This document shows positions 1 through 8,579 of a stretch of 9,270 nt of DNA, piece after piece. Position 1 is the stretch's first letter. The number at the start of each line of letters is the position of its first letter. The notes under the pieces are model-generated. The model was not told the origin of the DNA and did not search any database. It was given only the letters and a program-made list of their open reading frames with translations. The DNA is from Moraxellaceae bacterium. GTDB taxonomy: Bacteria > Pseudomonadota > Gammaproteobacteria > Pseudomonadales > Moraxellaceae. The stretch spans positions 1 through 9,270 of the forward strand of contig JAJNDL010000026.1 of assembly GCA_021156385.1 (NCBI GenBank). Reading direction: 5' to 3'. A program made the position numbers and the translations under genes.

Positions 1-159
1 CACCTTTGATAGGTCGTGCTCTCGCTTGTAGTCCCAGAGATCACACTCTTTAGCAACTGGACTGCCGTCCTTCCCAGTAACTACCTGAACAACCTCTACA
101 TCTATTCGACCCGTCGATATGTATTCGCATACCTTGCTCTTTATTTTTTCGATTTCCAT
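1..159 (-). CDS. 5' end of an unrecognised protein gene, cut by the window edge
   Basis: Reading leftward from an ATG at 159-157, the frame stays open for 53 codons to the window edge. The protein starts MEIEKIKSKVCEYI and is hydrophilic, with no signal peptide or membrane segment. A GAGG Shine-Dalgarno sequence lies 4 bases before the ATG (167-164). The gene is AT-richer (about 45% G+C) than everything to its right, and the roughly 90 bases upstream of it (160-252) are also AT-rich, fitting a promoter region, although I could not pick out convincing -35/-10 boxes. An overlapping plus-strand open frame at 16-210 has no ribosome binding site and a tail of Phe/Tyr/Ser-rich low-quality sequence, so I prefer the minus-strand reading. 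I do not recognise the family. The different base composition suggests a separate, perhaps horizontally acquired, segment that ends near the palindrome at 253. Confidence 0.55.
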   Translation of the reverse strand, partial: MEIEKIKSKVCEYISTGRIDVEVVQVVTGKDGSPVAKECDLWDYKREHDLSKV

Positions 160-162
160 GTT

Positions 163-167
163 TCCTC
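163..167 (-). promoter_or_regulatory. Shine-Dalgarno site of the truncated left-edge gene
   Basis: Read on the minus strand this is GAGGA, directly followed by AAC and the ATG at 159. The spacing is slightly short but acceptable. It is the main evidence that the minus-strand frame at the left edge is a real gene rather than a chance open frame. Confidence 0.5.
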
Positions 168-252
168 ATCAATATACTTATTCAAACTCAAAAATCTTTA
201 CCAACGCTAATTGAAGCCTCGAAGCCGCATTCAATGGCGCGATCCTTGGGAT

Positions 253-298
253 TAAAGGGGTCGGAGTCATTTACAGATTAATGACTCCGACCCCTTTA
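253..298. repeat. Perfect 19-bp palindrome, REP/RAYT-type repeat; possible terminator
   Basis: The left arm taaaggggtcggagtcatt (253-271) is matched exactly by its reverse complement at 280-298, around an 8-base loop. From memory, sequences of this style (AAAGGGG-TCGGA-GTCATT and relatives) are scattered through many beta- and gammaproteobacterial genomes, often near REP-associated tyrosine transposases (Y1_Tnp/RAYT family); no such transposase gene lies in this window. The element falls between the AT-rich left gene and the helicase remnant, and its right arm supplies the stop codon of the remnant. A transcript through it would form a very stable hairpin, so it could terminate transcription leaving the propeller gene, but it lacks a clean U-tract. 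Confidence 0.8.
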
Positions 299-658
299 CC
301 GCGCGTGCTGACCGCGGCTGTAGCTGTTGCGGTTCAGCCAGCTCGCCGGAATGCCGGCGCGTCGGCACGCGGCGTCCACCGCCTCGCCCATGAACTGCGT
401 GCGATAGAGCACGGCCATGTCGCGCCAGTCGTAGCCCTCGTCGTGCAGCTGCCGGAAGCGCTGCAGGATGGTCTCGACCTCCTGCCTGAAGCTGGGCAGC
501 TCCAGCAGCAGCGGGGGCGGGCCGTGGCGCTGCGCGCTCTCGGGCAGGATGAGCGGCACCGAATCCTCGTCCGCCTCTTCCGGGCTCATCACGTCGCGAG
601 CAAAGGCGGCTTGCCGGAGATCGTCGCGAGGGCCGACCACTACTGCCCCTTCCTGCAC
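296..658 (-). pseudogene. Remnant of a UvrD-like superfamily I DNA helicase
   Basis: The 120-residue frame (GTG at 658) contains MAVLYRTQFMGEAVDAA (81-97) and AGIPASWLN (101-109). These match the helicase domain 2A/2B stretch of UvrD/Rep/PcrA-type enzymes, where an 'A(I/V)LYR' strand is followed by 'AGIPY/W'. An intact enzyme has several hundred residues. Missing here are the Walker A and DExx motifs, the NYR motif IV upstream, and the T-x-H-x-x-KGLE motif V that should follow within about 20 residues. The frame instead stops at 296-298, inside the right arm of the palindrome. At its other end it overlaps the last 19 bases of the propeller gene in a different frame, so the helicase homology begins abruptly at about 640. 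It cannot be an active helicase. It is most likely debris from a recombination or insertion event. The GTG is only the first possible start and has no visible ribosome binding site. Confidence 0.7.
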
Positions 659-3504
659 TGAACCATATAAACCGTATCCGCCGTTGAACTCCCCACGAAC
701 ACCTGCCCGTTGATGCGGTTCACCGCCATGCTGTCCGGCGCACTAAGCGTGATACGGTTCGTCACCACATCAACCTTGCTGTTGATCACGCTCAACTGGT
801 TGCCCGGCTTGCTGCTGACATAAACCACATTCATCCCCGCATCGACGCCGAGCTGCCGCGTGCTCTCCCCCACCACCATCTCGCCGACCACGGTCGGCCG
901 GCTCGGCGTCGCCACCTGCACAACCCACATGTTCGGCGTCCCGGAAATGGCGGTGTAGAGCTTCTGGCTGGCGGCGTTGTAGCGGGTCGGGCCGCTGTTG
1001 GAGACGCGCACCGCGCCCACCACCTTGTCCGTGGCACCGTCGATGACGAGGTCGTTGGCATTCGTCGCCGAGACGTAGAGCTGCTTCGTCGTGTCACTGA
1101 AGACCATGTCGGTCACGCCGCTCACCTTGTCCTTCTCGATGATGTTCACGCGCGTGAACGCGCCGTTCAGGATGGTGAGGTAGTGATCCAGGAAGTTGCC
1201 CGCGTGCGCCATGTAGAGCTTGTCCACCGCCTGTGCGACCAACAACTGCACCGGGGCATTCTGCAGCGTCACCTTTTTCGCCACCGAGAGATCGGCGGGA
1301 TTCAGCTTGAAGACCTGCTTGCTGCTGGTGTCGGCCACGAAGAGCCCGTCGGTGCTCTCGTTCACGCCGATCAGCAGCGTGGTCTCGGTGGGAACCCCGG
1401 GCAGCTCCTTGGACATCAGCGGCTCACCGGTATTGGCGTCGATGGCGTAAACCATCCCGAACATACCCGTGGTGTAGTAGACGACGCCCTTGGCCTCGTT
1501 CACCGCCAGCTGGAGGGTCTTGCCGTTGGCGGTAATCGACTTGATCACCTTGCCGGTGTTGCCATCGATCACGTGCAGAGCCGGCGGCGAATAGCTGGGG
1601 GCGATTCCGCTCAGGGTCTGCGCATAAACGCGGTTGAGCGTGGCGTTCACGCCCAGCACCTTCGGGCTGGTAAGGGTGACGGGCGTGATCGTCGGCACCT
1701 TGCAGGCCATTACAGGCGGCACGGTCAGCTTGGTCTGCGCGCTGTAGGTGGCCTTGCCGGTGCTGTCGAGCGCATAAGCGCGGAAGTAATAGGTCTGCTC
1801 CGGCGCCAGCAGGCTGTACGAGAGCGGCGTGGTGAAAGTATTCGCCACGCCCTTCACCGCCACCTTGTTGCTGCTGACGGTGGGATCGGCCGTGGTGGCA
1901 TACACGAAACCTTCTTCCACGATCGTCGTGCCCTTGGCGTCCAGCGTGCCGTTCAGCATCAGGTCGGAGTTCGCGTCTTTGACGGCGACCGTCAGCACCG
2001 GTGTGGTGGCATACAGGAAGGGCGTTGCTGCGCCGACATAGGTGTTGCCGTAGGTGGTCGTGGCATACGGCACCGCGTAGTAGGTCTTGCCGAGCGTGAA
2101 GCTGCCGGGCACGTTGGCGGTGATGGCGCCGTCCTGCAGCACGCCCGGTGCCTGCATGTCGCTGCGGAAGATCGGCAGCGTACTGCTGTAGTAGAAGCCG
2201 CCTGCCGCAAAGGTGGCGCCGTCCTGGCTCTGCACCGTGGTGTTCAAGCCGAGCGCCGGCGGATTGACGCTGGCACCGAGTGTCCCGAAGACCGGTGCCG
2301 GCGTCTGGAAGGCCAGCAGTGCGGAGTTGCGCACGCTGATGCCGAAGGCGGAGACATAGAGGAATTGCGAAGTCGGCGTGATCGCCATCGCATAGGGCGC
2401 GTCGCCCAGCTTCGTCAGCGGTGCGGCCATCTGCGTGAGATCGCCCGTGGCCGGGTCGATGCTGTAGGCCGCGACTTGTGCCGGCCGGTTGACGTCGCGC
2501 TGCGTAAAGCCCGCCACATACAGCCGGCTGCCGGAAGGATCGGGTTGCAGCGTCACCGCGGTATAGCCGAGGCCGTAGGGCGATTTCGGCATCGGCGTGA
2601 GCACGCCGCCCTCGAAAGAAAAGCCGGCGATCTGGTTGCTGGGGCCGCCGACCCAGCTCATCACGCGATCGGAAGCCACGTAGACGAACCTGCCGTTGGG
2701 GGTCAGCGTGATGCTGCCGGGCGTATACATGGCGAGCGGCTGGCTGGAAACGGTGGCTTCCTGCACGCGGCCCTGGTTGATGGCGCGCACGGCGAGCGTG
2801 CCGGCGTTGTAGCTATACCGGTCCATCGTTACCACGAGCAGGTAGTTGCCGTCCGCGGAGAGGGTCAGCGCGCCGCCGGAAAGGGAGTTCGGGTTGCCCA
2901 CCGCTACGTTTTTCTGGAACTCCGTCAGGGCGCCGGTGTTGCGGTTGACGGCATAGACGCTCACCACCGGCAGGTTGCGGAAGTCCTGCCCCAGCACATA
3001 GAGATAGTTGCCGCCACGATCGAGGGCCATGTCGTGCACGTCCATCACGTCCATCCCGTTGCCGCCGTTGGCGAAGGGCGAGCCGGCCACCGGCTGCGGG
3101 CGCCCGAGCGTGTCGCGCGTGAACACCGAGATGCCCGCCTGGTTGCTGCCGGCAAAGAGGAACTTGCCTGCTTCATCCAGGCGCAGCGTCGTGGCGTCGG
3201 GCAGCCGTCCGAGCGGCGTGTTGGGGAACACATAGGTGAGCTTGCCATCCGCGCCCACCGTGAAGGTCGCGAGCTGCTGGCCCTGCCGCGAGTTCACGCC
3301 GGCATACAGGAACTGCCCGTCGCGCGAGAGCACGAGGCCGGTCGGGTTCAGGGTGCTGGGGCCGAACAGCGTGCGCAACGGTGGTGTCTGGGCCGCGGCG
3401 GCGTCCGCTGCCACACTCTCGGCTGACAGCGGCAGCAGCGCGAGCAGCAGCGTCGAACGGCAGGCAGCACGGCGCCAGCGCGCCAGGACGGAACGTGAAT
3501 TCAT
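640..3504 (-). CDS. Exported double beta-propeller protein with Ig/FN3-like middle
   Basis: This 954-residue protein should leave the cytoplasm: basic residues (RWRRAACR, 9-16) precede a hydrophobic stretch (about 17-28) and an Ala-rich cleavage region near 33. Residues about 45-400 carry seven repeats of the form 'x-L-D/S-x-x-G-x-F/Y-L-Y-V/A', starting near 57, 106, 159, 212, 264, 316 and 372, as expected for a seven-bladed lactonase/YncE-like propeller. Residues about 405-597 hold two Ig/fibronectin-III-like modules (for example EEGFVYATTAD, 530-540, and TYYFRAYALDSTGKA, 571-585). Residues about 612-950 hold eight YVTN-type repeats starting near 616, 665, 711, 753, 799, 841, 884 and 925. 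I see no catalytic or metal-binding residues, so a binding, adhesive or surface role is inferred and no enzyme activity is claimed. An upstream in-frame start at 3624 exists, but its 40 extra residues are Ser/Ala/Arg-rich and would bury the signal peptide. The ATG at 3504 has an AAGGA site 8 bases upstream. The C-terminus (QCRKGQ) abuts a helicase remnant and may be slightly altered. No sorting signal or membrane anchor is visible at the C-terminus. Confidence 0.85.
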   Translation of the reverse strand: MNSRSVLARWRRAACRSTLLLALLPLSAESVAADAAAAQTPPLRTLFGPSTLNPTGLVLSRDGQFLYAGVNSRQGQQLATFTVGADGKLTYVFPNTPLGRLPDATTLRLDEAGKFLFAGSNQAGISVFTRDTLGRPQPVAGSPFANGGNGMDVMDVHDMALDRGGNYLYVLGQDFRNLPVVSVYAVNRNTGALTEFQKNVAVGNPNSLSGGALTLSADGNYLLVVTMDRYSYNAGTLAVRAINQGRVQEATVSSQPLAMYTPGSITLTPNGRFVYVASDRVMSWVGGPSNQIAGFSFEGGVLTPMPKSPYGLGYTAVTLQPDPSGSRLYVAGFTQRDVNRPAQVAAYSIDPATGDLTQMAAPLTKLGDAPYAMAITPTSQFLYVSAFGISVRNSALLAFQTPAPVFGTLGASVNPPALGLNTTVQSQDGATFAAGGFYYSSTLPIFRSDMQAPGVLQDGAITANVPGSFTLGKTYYAVPYATTTYGNTYVGAATPFLYATTPVLTVAVKDANSDLMLNGTLDAKGTTIVEEGFVYATTADPTVSSNKVAVKGVANTFTTPLSYSLLAPEQTYYFRAYALDSTGKATYSAQTKLTVPPVMACKVPTITPVTLTSPKVLGVNATLNRVYAQTLSGIAPSYSPPALHVIDGNTGKVIKSITANGKTLQLAVNEAKGVVYYTTGMFGMVYAIDANTGEPLMSKELPGVPTETTLLIGVNESTDGLFVADTSSKQVFKLNPADLSVAKKVTLQNAPVQLLVAQAVDKLYMAHAGNFLDHYLTILNGAFTRVNIIEKDKVSGVTDMVFSDTTKQLYVSATNANDLVIDGATDKVVGAVRVSNSGPTRYNAASQKLYTAISGTPNMWVVQVATPSRPTVVGEMVVGESTRQLGVDAGMNVVYVSSKPGNQLSVINSKVDVVTNRITLSAPDSMAVNRINGQVFVGSSTADTVYMVQCRKGQ

Positions 3505-3841
3505 GCGGGAAATCCTTGCAGGGGAAGAGAGGCGGTGCGGGAGTGTGGCGGGCGCGCGCTGGCACTGAGCGGCTGCGGCGCGGTGAAGCGATGAGGAGGA
3601 AAGCACCAGCCATGGCAAAGACATCCTTGGCCCGCTGATGCCTCCTGCCTGCGGCGCTGCCCGGCGTCCTTGCCTGGGAAAGTTGTTCTTGTTTTTCAGG
3701 CCGAACCGGCCCCGACAGCCCGAATGTAGCAGCCCTTTTCAGGGGCTGGAATCCGTAAGGGCCGCAACGGTGCAGCGGCCCTGCCGGTGGCCGCCACTGT
3801 CTACACTGTCCTCGCCGTGTTGACGCAATGACGAGGTCCTC
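3505..3841. other. Divergent intergenic region with three short hairpins
   Basis: This is 337 bases without a convincing gene between two divergently transcribed genes for exported proteins, so it should hold promoters for both. I found no strong sigma-70 boxes; TACACT at 3802-3807 could be a -10 for the plus-strand gene but has no good -35. Three closely spaced inverted repeats stand out: ggccg/cggcc (3699-3703 and 3707-3711, loop of 3), agccc/gggct (3731-3735 and 3743-3747), and agggccgc/gcggccct (3758-3765 and 3775-3782, perfect 8 bp with a loop of 9). They could be protein-binding sites or leader structures of the plus-strand gene; they could also be chance in GC-rich DNA. The plus-strand gene has a GAGG site at 3833-3836. 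The open frames over this region look like composition artefacts. Confidence 0.45.
3513..3517 (-). promoter_or_regulatory. Shine-Dalgarno site that fixes the propeller gene start
   Basis: On the minus strand this is AAGGA, 8 bases before the ATG at 3504. It selects the start that places the signal peptide at the N-terminus, rather than the longer frame opening at 3624. Confidence 0.7.
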
Positions 3842-4228
3842 ATGAAACGTCTGTACGCACTGCTGCTTGGTGTCGGCCTGGCCTGCACCGGCGGGCCCGG
3901 CCTGGCTGACTGGGGCGAAGATGCCTTCGGCGAGGTCGAGCACCGCAAGTTCGATCCCGACCGCGGCATGCAAGGCCGCCGCTTCCACCCCGATCACGAC
4001 CGCGGCACCGTCAGCCGCGACAGCTGGCTCCGTCGGCACGGCTATACCGATTTTGGCATTCCGCCCGACCACTATCCGGCGTCCGCGGCATGGCTGCCGC
4101 GCCCACTGGCCGCCGATCCGGCGCATGCCACCGTAGTGGTTATTGACCTTCGGCAACCGAGCGTCATCCACGTGACCGGCGACTTCGACATCACCACGGA
4201 CGATTTCGTGAGCGAGAAGAGGCGTTAA
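3842..4228 (+). CDS. Small exported protein of unknown function, His/Asp-rich
   Basis: This 128-residue protein begins MKRLYALLLGVGLACTGG, a typical Sec signal peptide with likely cleavage after GLA (about residue 22). A Cys at 15 follows LA, but the -3 position is Gly, so a lipoprotein signal is unlikely though not excluded. The mature part is hydrophilic and rich in Asp, His and Arg (FDPDRGMQGRRFHPDHDRG, about 37-55), followed by GIPPDHYP and a C-terminal strand-like segment VVVIDLRQPSVIHV. The GIPPDHYP stretch faintly recalls small secreted proteobacterial proteins with a 'GIPPGHxPPPG' motif, but the Cys and Trp residues expected after it are absent, so I do not assign the family. The ATG has a GAGG site 5 bases upstream. 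The gene is divergent from the propeller gene, convergent with the kinase operon, and ends 2 bases before a palindrome. The acidic/His-rich segment might bind metal, which is speculation. Confidence 0.65.
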   Translation: MKRLYALLLGVGLACTGGPGLADWGEDAFGEVEHRKFDPDRGMQGRRFHPDHDRGTVSRDSWLRRHGYTDFGIPPDHYPASAAWLPRPLAADPAHATVVVIDLRQPSVIHVTGDFDITTDDFVSEKRR

Positions 4229-4230
4229 GC

Positions 4231-4272
4231 AAAGGGGCGGATTTATTGGCGGTAAATAAATCCGTCCCCTTT
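4231..4272. repeat. Near-perfect palindrome of the same family as the left one; likely bidirectional terminator
   Basis: The left arm aaaggggcggatttatt (4231-4247) pairs with the right arm aataaatccgtccccttt (4255-4272) around a 7-base loop, with one unpaired base because the left arm lacks an A. Its consensus (aaaggggacggatttatt) matches the arm at 254-271 at 15 of 18 positions, so both belong to one repeat family. The style is that of REP-like palindromes linked to RAYT transposases (recalled, not searched). The element lies between convergent genes, starting 2 bases after one stop codon and ending 10 bases before the other. It is well placed to stop transcription from both sides. Confidence 0.8.
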
Positions 4273-4282
4273 ATTCGTCCGG

Positions 4283-6655
<2,373 letters not shown>

Positions 6656-6693
6656 CCTGTTCCTGCCTGTGCACGCCTGTCCCCGTCAACCGC

Positions 6694-7077
6694 TCACGCC
6701 CCTTGCGGCCCCTCTCCTTCCAGCAGGCCGTGCACGCGCGCCAGGAAGGACGTGCTATGGATGGGCTTGGCAATGTAGGCGTCGCAGCCGGCCGCCAGAA
6801 TCCGTTCTTCATCGCCCTTCATCGCCAGCGCCGTCAGCGCGACGATCTTCAACTTCTGTGTCGCCGGATCGCCCCGCAGCAGGCCGGTGGCCGTCAGGCC
6901 GTCCATGCCGGGCAACTGGATATCGATCAGGATCAGGTCGGGATTCTCGCGCTGCGCCAGCGCGATGCCGGTCGGCGCATCCTCGGCGCCCAGCACCTCG
7001 TGGCCACTGCCCTCCAGGAGCAGCCGCACCAGTTTCATATTGGTCGGGCTGTCTTCAATCACGAGAATTCTTGCCAC
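6694..7077 (-). CDS. Stand-alone response regulator receiver (CheY/DivK-like)
   Basis: This 127-residue protein is a single receiver domain with no output domain. Its key residues are intact: acidic Glu8/Asp9 (ILVIEDS), phospho-acceptor Asp52 (LILIDIQLPGMDG), Thr82 (VALTALAM) and Lys104 (AKPI). Proteins like this shuttle phosphate within a relay or act by protein contact; DivK and CheY are known examples. I chose the GTG at 7077 because GGAG lies 8 bases upstream and because translation then begins directly at the first beta strand (VARILVIEDS). A longer frame from GTG at 7116 adds 13 residues unlike a receiver and lacks a good ribosome site. It sits between the receiver-kinase (58 bp upstream) and the PAS-PAS hybrid kinase (38 bp downstream), consistent with carrying phosphate between them, though this is inferred from position only. 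Confidence 0.92.
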   Translation of the reverse strand: MARILVIEDSPTNMKLVRLLLEGSGHEVLGAEDAPTGIALAQRENPDLILIDIQLPGMDGLTATGLLRGDPATQKLKIVALTALAMKGDEERILAAGCDAYIAKPIHSTSFLARVHGLLEGEGPQGA

Positions 7078-7085
7078 GACCGTTA

Positions 7086-7089
7086 CTCC
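7086..7089 (-). promoter_or_regulatory. Shine-Dalgarno site that selects the GTG start of the receiver protein
   Basis: GGAG on the minus strand, 8 bases before the GTG at 7077. It favours the 127-residue product over the 140-residue frame opening at 7116. Confidence 0.65.
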
Positions 7090-7135
7090 GTTCAGACAGT
7101 AATTGGCACGCGCCACGCACGGCGGTTTTCACGGT

Positions 7136-8530
7136 TTACTCCGCCCCACCGAGGCCTGGAGTGACGGCAGCTGCGTCTGCCCGCTGCCCGGCGGGCGGCG
7201 GCGCGGCGTCGCCCGGCTGCAGGGCGCCGAGCACATCGCCCGGTGGCGAGTCGGGCGGAAACGGCAGCCAGACCGTGAAGGTGGAGCCCTTGCCGGTCTC
7301 GCTTTGCACCGCGAGGCAACCGTGATGCAACTGCACCAGCTGCTTCACCAGCGCCAGCCCCAGCCCGGTGCCTTCGTACTGGCGCGCCAGCGAACTGTCG
7401 AGCTGGACGAAGGGCCGGAACAGGCGCTTGCGCTCGGCCTCGCTCATGCCGATGCCGGTGTCGCACACGCGGATTTCCAGATAGTGCTGCGTGGCCGCGC
7501 GGCGCGGCGGTTTCAGCACGCAGTGCGTCTGCTCGGGAACACTGCGCGGCACCCGTCGCGCCTCCAGCCGCACGCGGCCGCCCTCGGGCGTGAATTTTTC
7601 CGCATTGGATAACAGGTTATAGACGATCTGCCGGACGCTGCGGTGGTCCGCCCGGATACTGCCCTCCACCTCCGCCTGGAGCTCCACGTCGACACCGCGG
7701 CGCAGGGCCCGCTCGCGGATCACCGTCAGACAACTTTCGAGCAGCGGCACGATCTCGACATCGTCCGGCCGCAGCTCCATCTTGCCGGCCTCGATCTTGG
7801 AGAGATCCAGGATGTCGTTGATCAGCGACAGCAGGTGCTCGCCGCCGGCCAGGATGTCGCCGAGGTATTCCTGCTGCTGGGGTGTCATCTCGCCGGTGAG
7901 GCCGCTCTTCATGGCGTCGGCAAAACCGATGATGGCGTTCAGCGGCGTACGCAGCTCATGCGACATCGTGGCCAGGAATTCCGACTTCATGCGGCTGGCC
8001 TGCTCCAGCTCCAGGTTCTTGCGGTTGACCTCCTCGCTGCGCTTGCGCAGGGCATCGGCCTGCTGCCGGAGCTGGCGGTTGAGGTAGTACAGCTCGGTGA
8101 ACACCTGCACTTTGGCACGCAGGATTTCCGGCAGCGGCGAATGGATGAAGTCCACCGCGCCGAGGGTGTAGCCGCGAAAGCGCGCGCGCTCGCCCGGCAC
8201 CTCGGCGGTGACGAAGATGATGGGCAGGTGCGCCGAGCGCGGCCGGCCATGGATGAGTTCCGCGGTTTCGTAGCCATCCATGCCGGGCATGTTGATGTCG
8301 AGCAGGACCAGCGCGAAATCACGCTGCAGCAGCTGCCGCAGGGCTTCGCGCCCGGAGCGCACGCCGACGACCTGCAGGCCCATCCCGGCGACAGTGGCGG
8401 TGAGCGACGCCAGCATCGCCGGATCATCGTCCACGATCAGCACGCTGGCGGGCTCGCCCTCGGGCGGCAGGGCCTGGAGCGGCAGGCCGCTGTTTTTCAG
8501 TGCCGGAATTTCAGGGGGCGGTGCGTTCAT
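7136..8530 (-). CDS. Receiver-histidine kinase (REC-HisKA-HATPase), receiver lacking the conserved Lys
   Basis: Numbering is from the ATG at 8530 (464 residues); a GTG two codons upstream (8536) is an alternative and neither has an ideal ribosome site. A receiver domain comes first (about 29-145): Asp34-36, phospho-acceptor Asp78 (LVLLDINMPGMDG) and Thr108. The signalling Lys expected in the 'F-I-x-K-P' position is Ser131 (VDFIHSPLPEILRAKV). A coiled coil (about 148-180) leads to HisKA with His191 (MSHELRTPLNAIIG). The ATPase domain has Asn309, G1 DTGIGM (357-362), FRPF and G2 GTGLGL (387-392), all intact. A basic insertion of about 20 residues (RRVPRSVPEQTHC and onward) sits between the N box and G1. 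The last 35 or so residues are a Pro/Ala/Gly-rich tail. There is no membrane segment. The protein probably receives phosphate or a docking signal through its receiver and adjusts kinase output. It starts 49 bp after the upstream hybrid kinase gene ends. Confidence 0.9.
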   Translation of the reverse strand: MNAPPPEIPALKNSGLPLQALPPEGEPASVLIVDDDPAMLASLTATVAGMGLQVVGVRSGREALRQLLQRDFALVLLDINMPGMDGYETAELIHGRPRSAHLPIIFVTAEVPGERARFRGYTLGAVDFIHSPLPEILRAKVQVFTELYYLNRQLRQQADALRKRSEEVNRKNLELEQASRMKSEFLATMSHELRTPLNAIIGFADAMKSGLTGEMTPQQQEYLGDILAGGEHLLSLINDILDLSKIEAGKMELRPDDVEIVPLLESCLTVIRERALRRGVDVELQAEVEGSIRADHRSVRQIVYNLLSNAEKFTPEGGRVRLEARRVPRSVPEQTHCVLKPPRRAATQHYLEIRVCDTGIGMSEAERKRLFRPFVQLDSSLARQYEGTGLGLALVKQLVQLHHGCLAVQSETGKGSTFTVWLPFPPDSPPGDVLGALQPGDAAPPPAGQRADAAAVTPGLGGAE

Positions 8531-8579
8531 GAGCACATTCCCGTTCCGGCGGCCTGCCGCCGGCTGCCGTCCTTGCCGC

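Noticed and set aside
16..210. 64-codon plus-strand frame in the AT-rich left end
   Set aside because: It has no Shine-Dalgarno sequence and an aromatic-rich composition typical of random AT-rich DNA. The minus-strand frame across the same bases has a good start.
253..298. Palindrome as a CRISPR repeat or insertion-sequence end
   Set aside because: It occurs as a single copy with no spacers, no adjacent cas genes, no transposase and no flanking target duplication; its form fits a REP-like element.
1183..3426. 747-codon plus-strand open frame opposite the propeller gene
   Set aside because: It is a composition shadow: no ribosome site, His/Arg/Gly/Val-rich low-complexity translation without domains, and it lies wholly against a gene with clear repeats and a signal peptide.
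3505..3624. Forty-residue N-terminal extension of the propeller protein
   Set aside because: The extension would place the signal peptide internally, is Ser/Ala/Arg-rich, and the downstream ATG at 3504 has a well-spaced AAGGA.
3173..4171. 332-codon minus-strand frame spanning the divergent spacer and the small exported gene
   Set aside because: It overlaps two better-supported genes in other frames, including the signal-peptide start of the propeller gene, and its translation is Ala/Arg/Pro-rich without domains.
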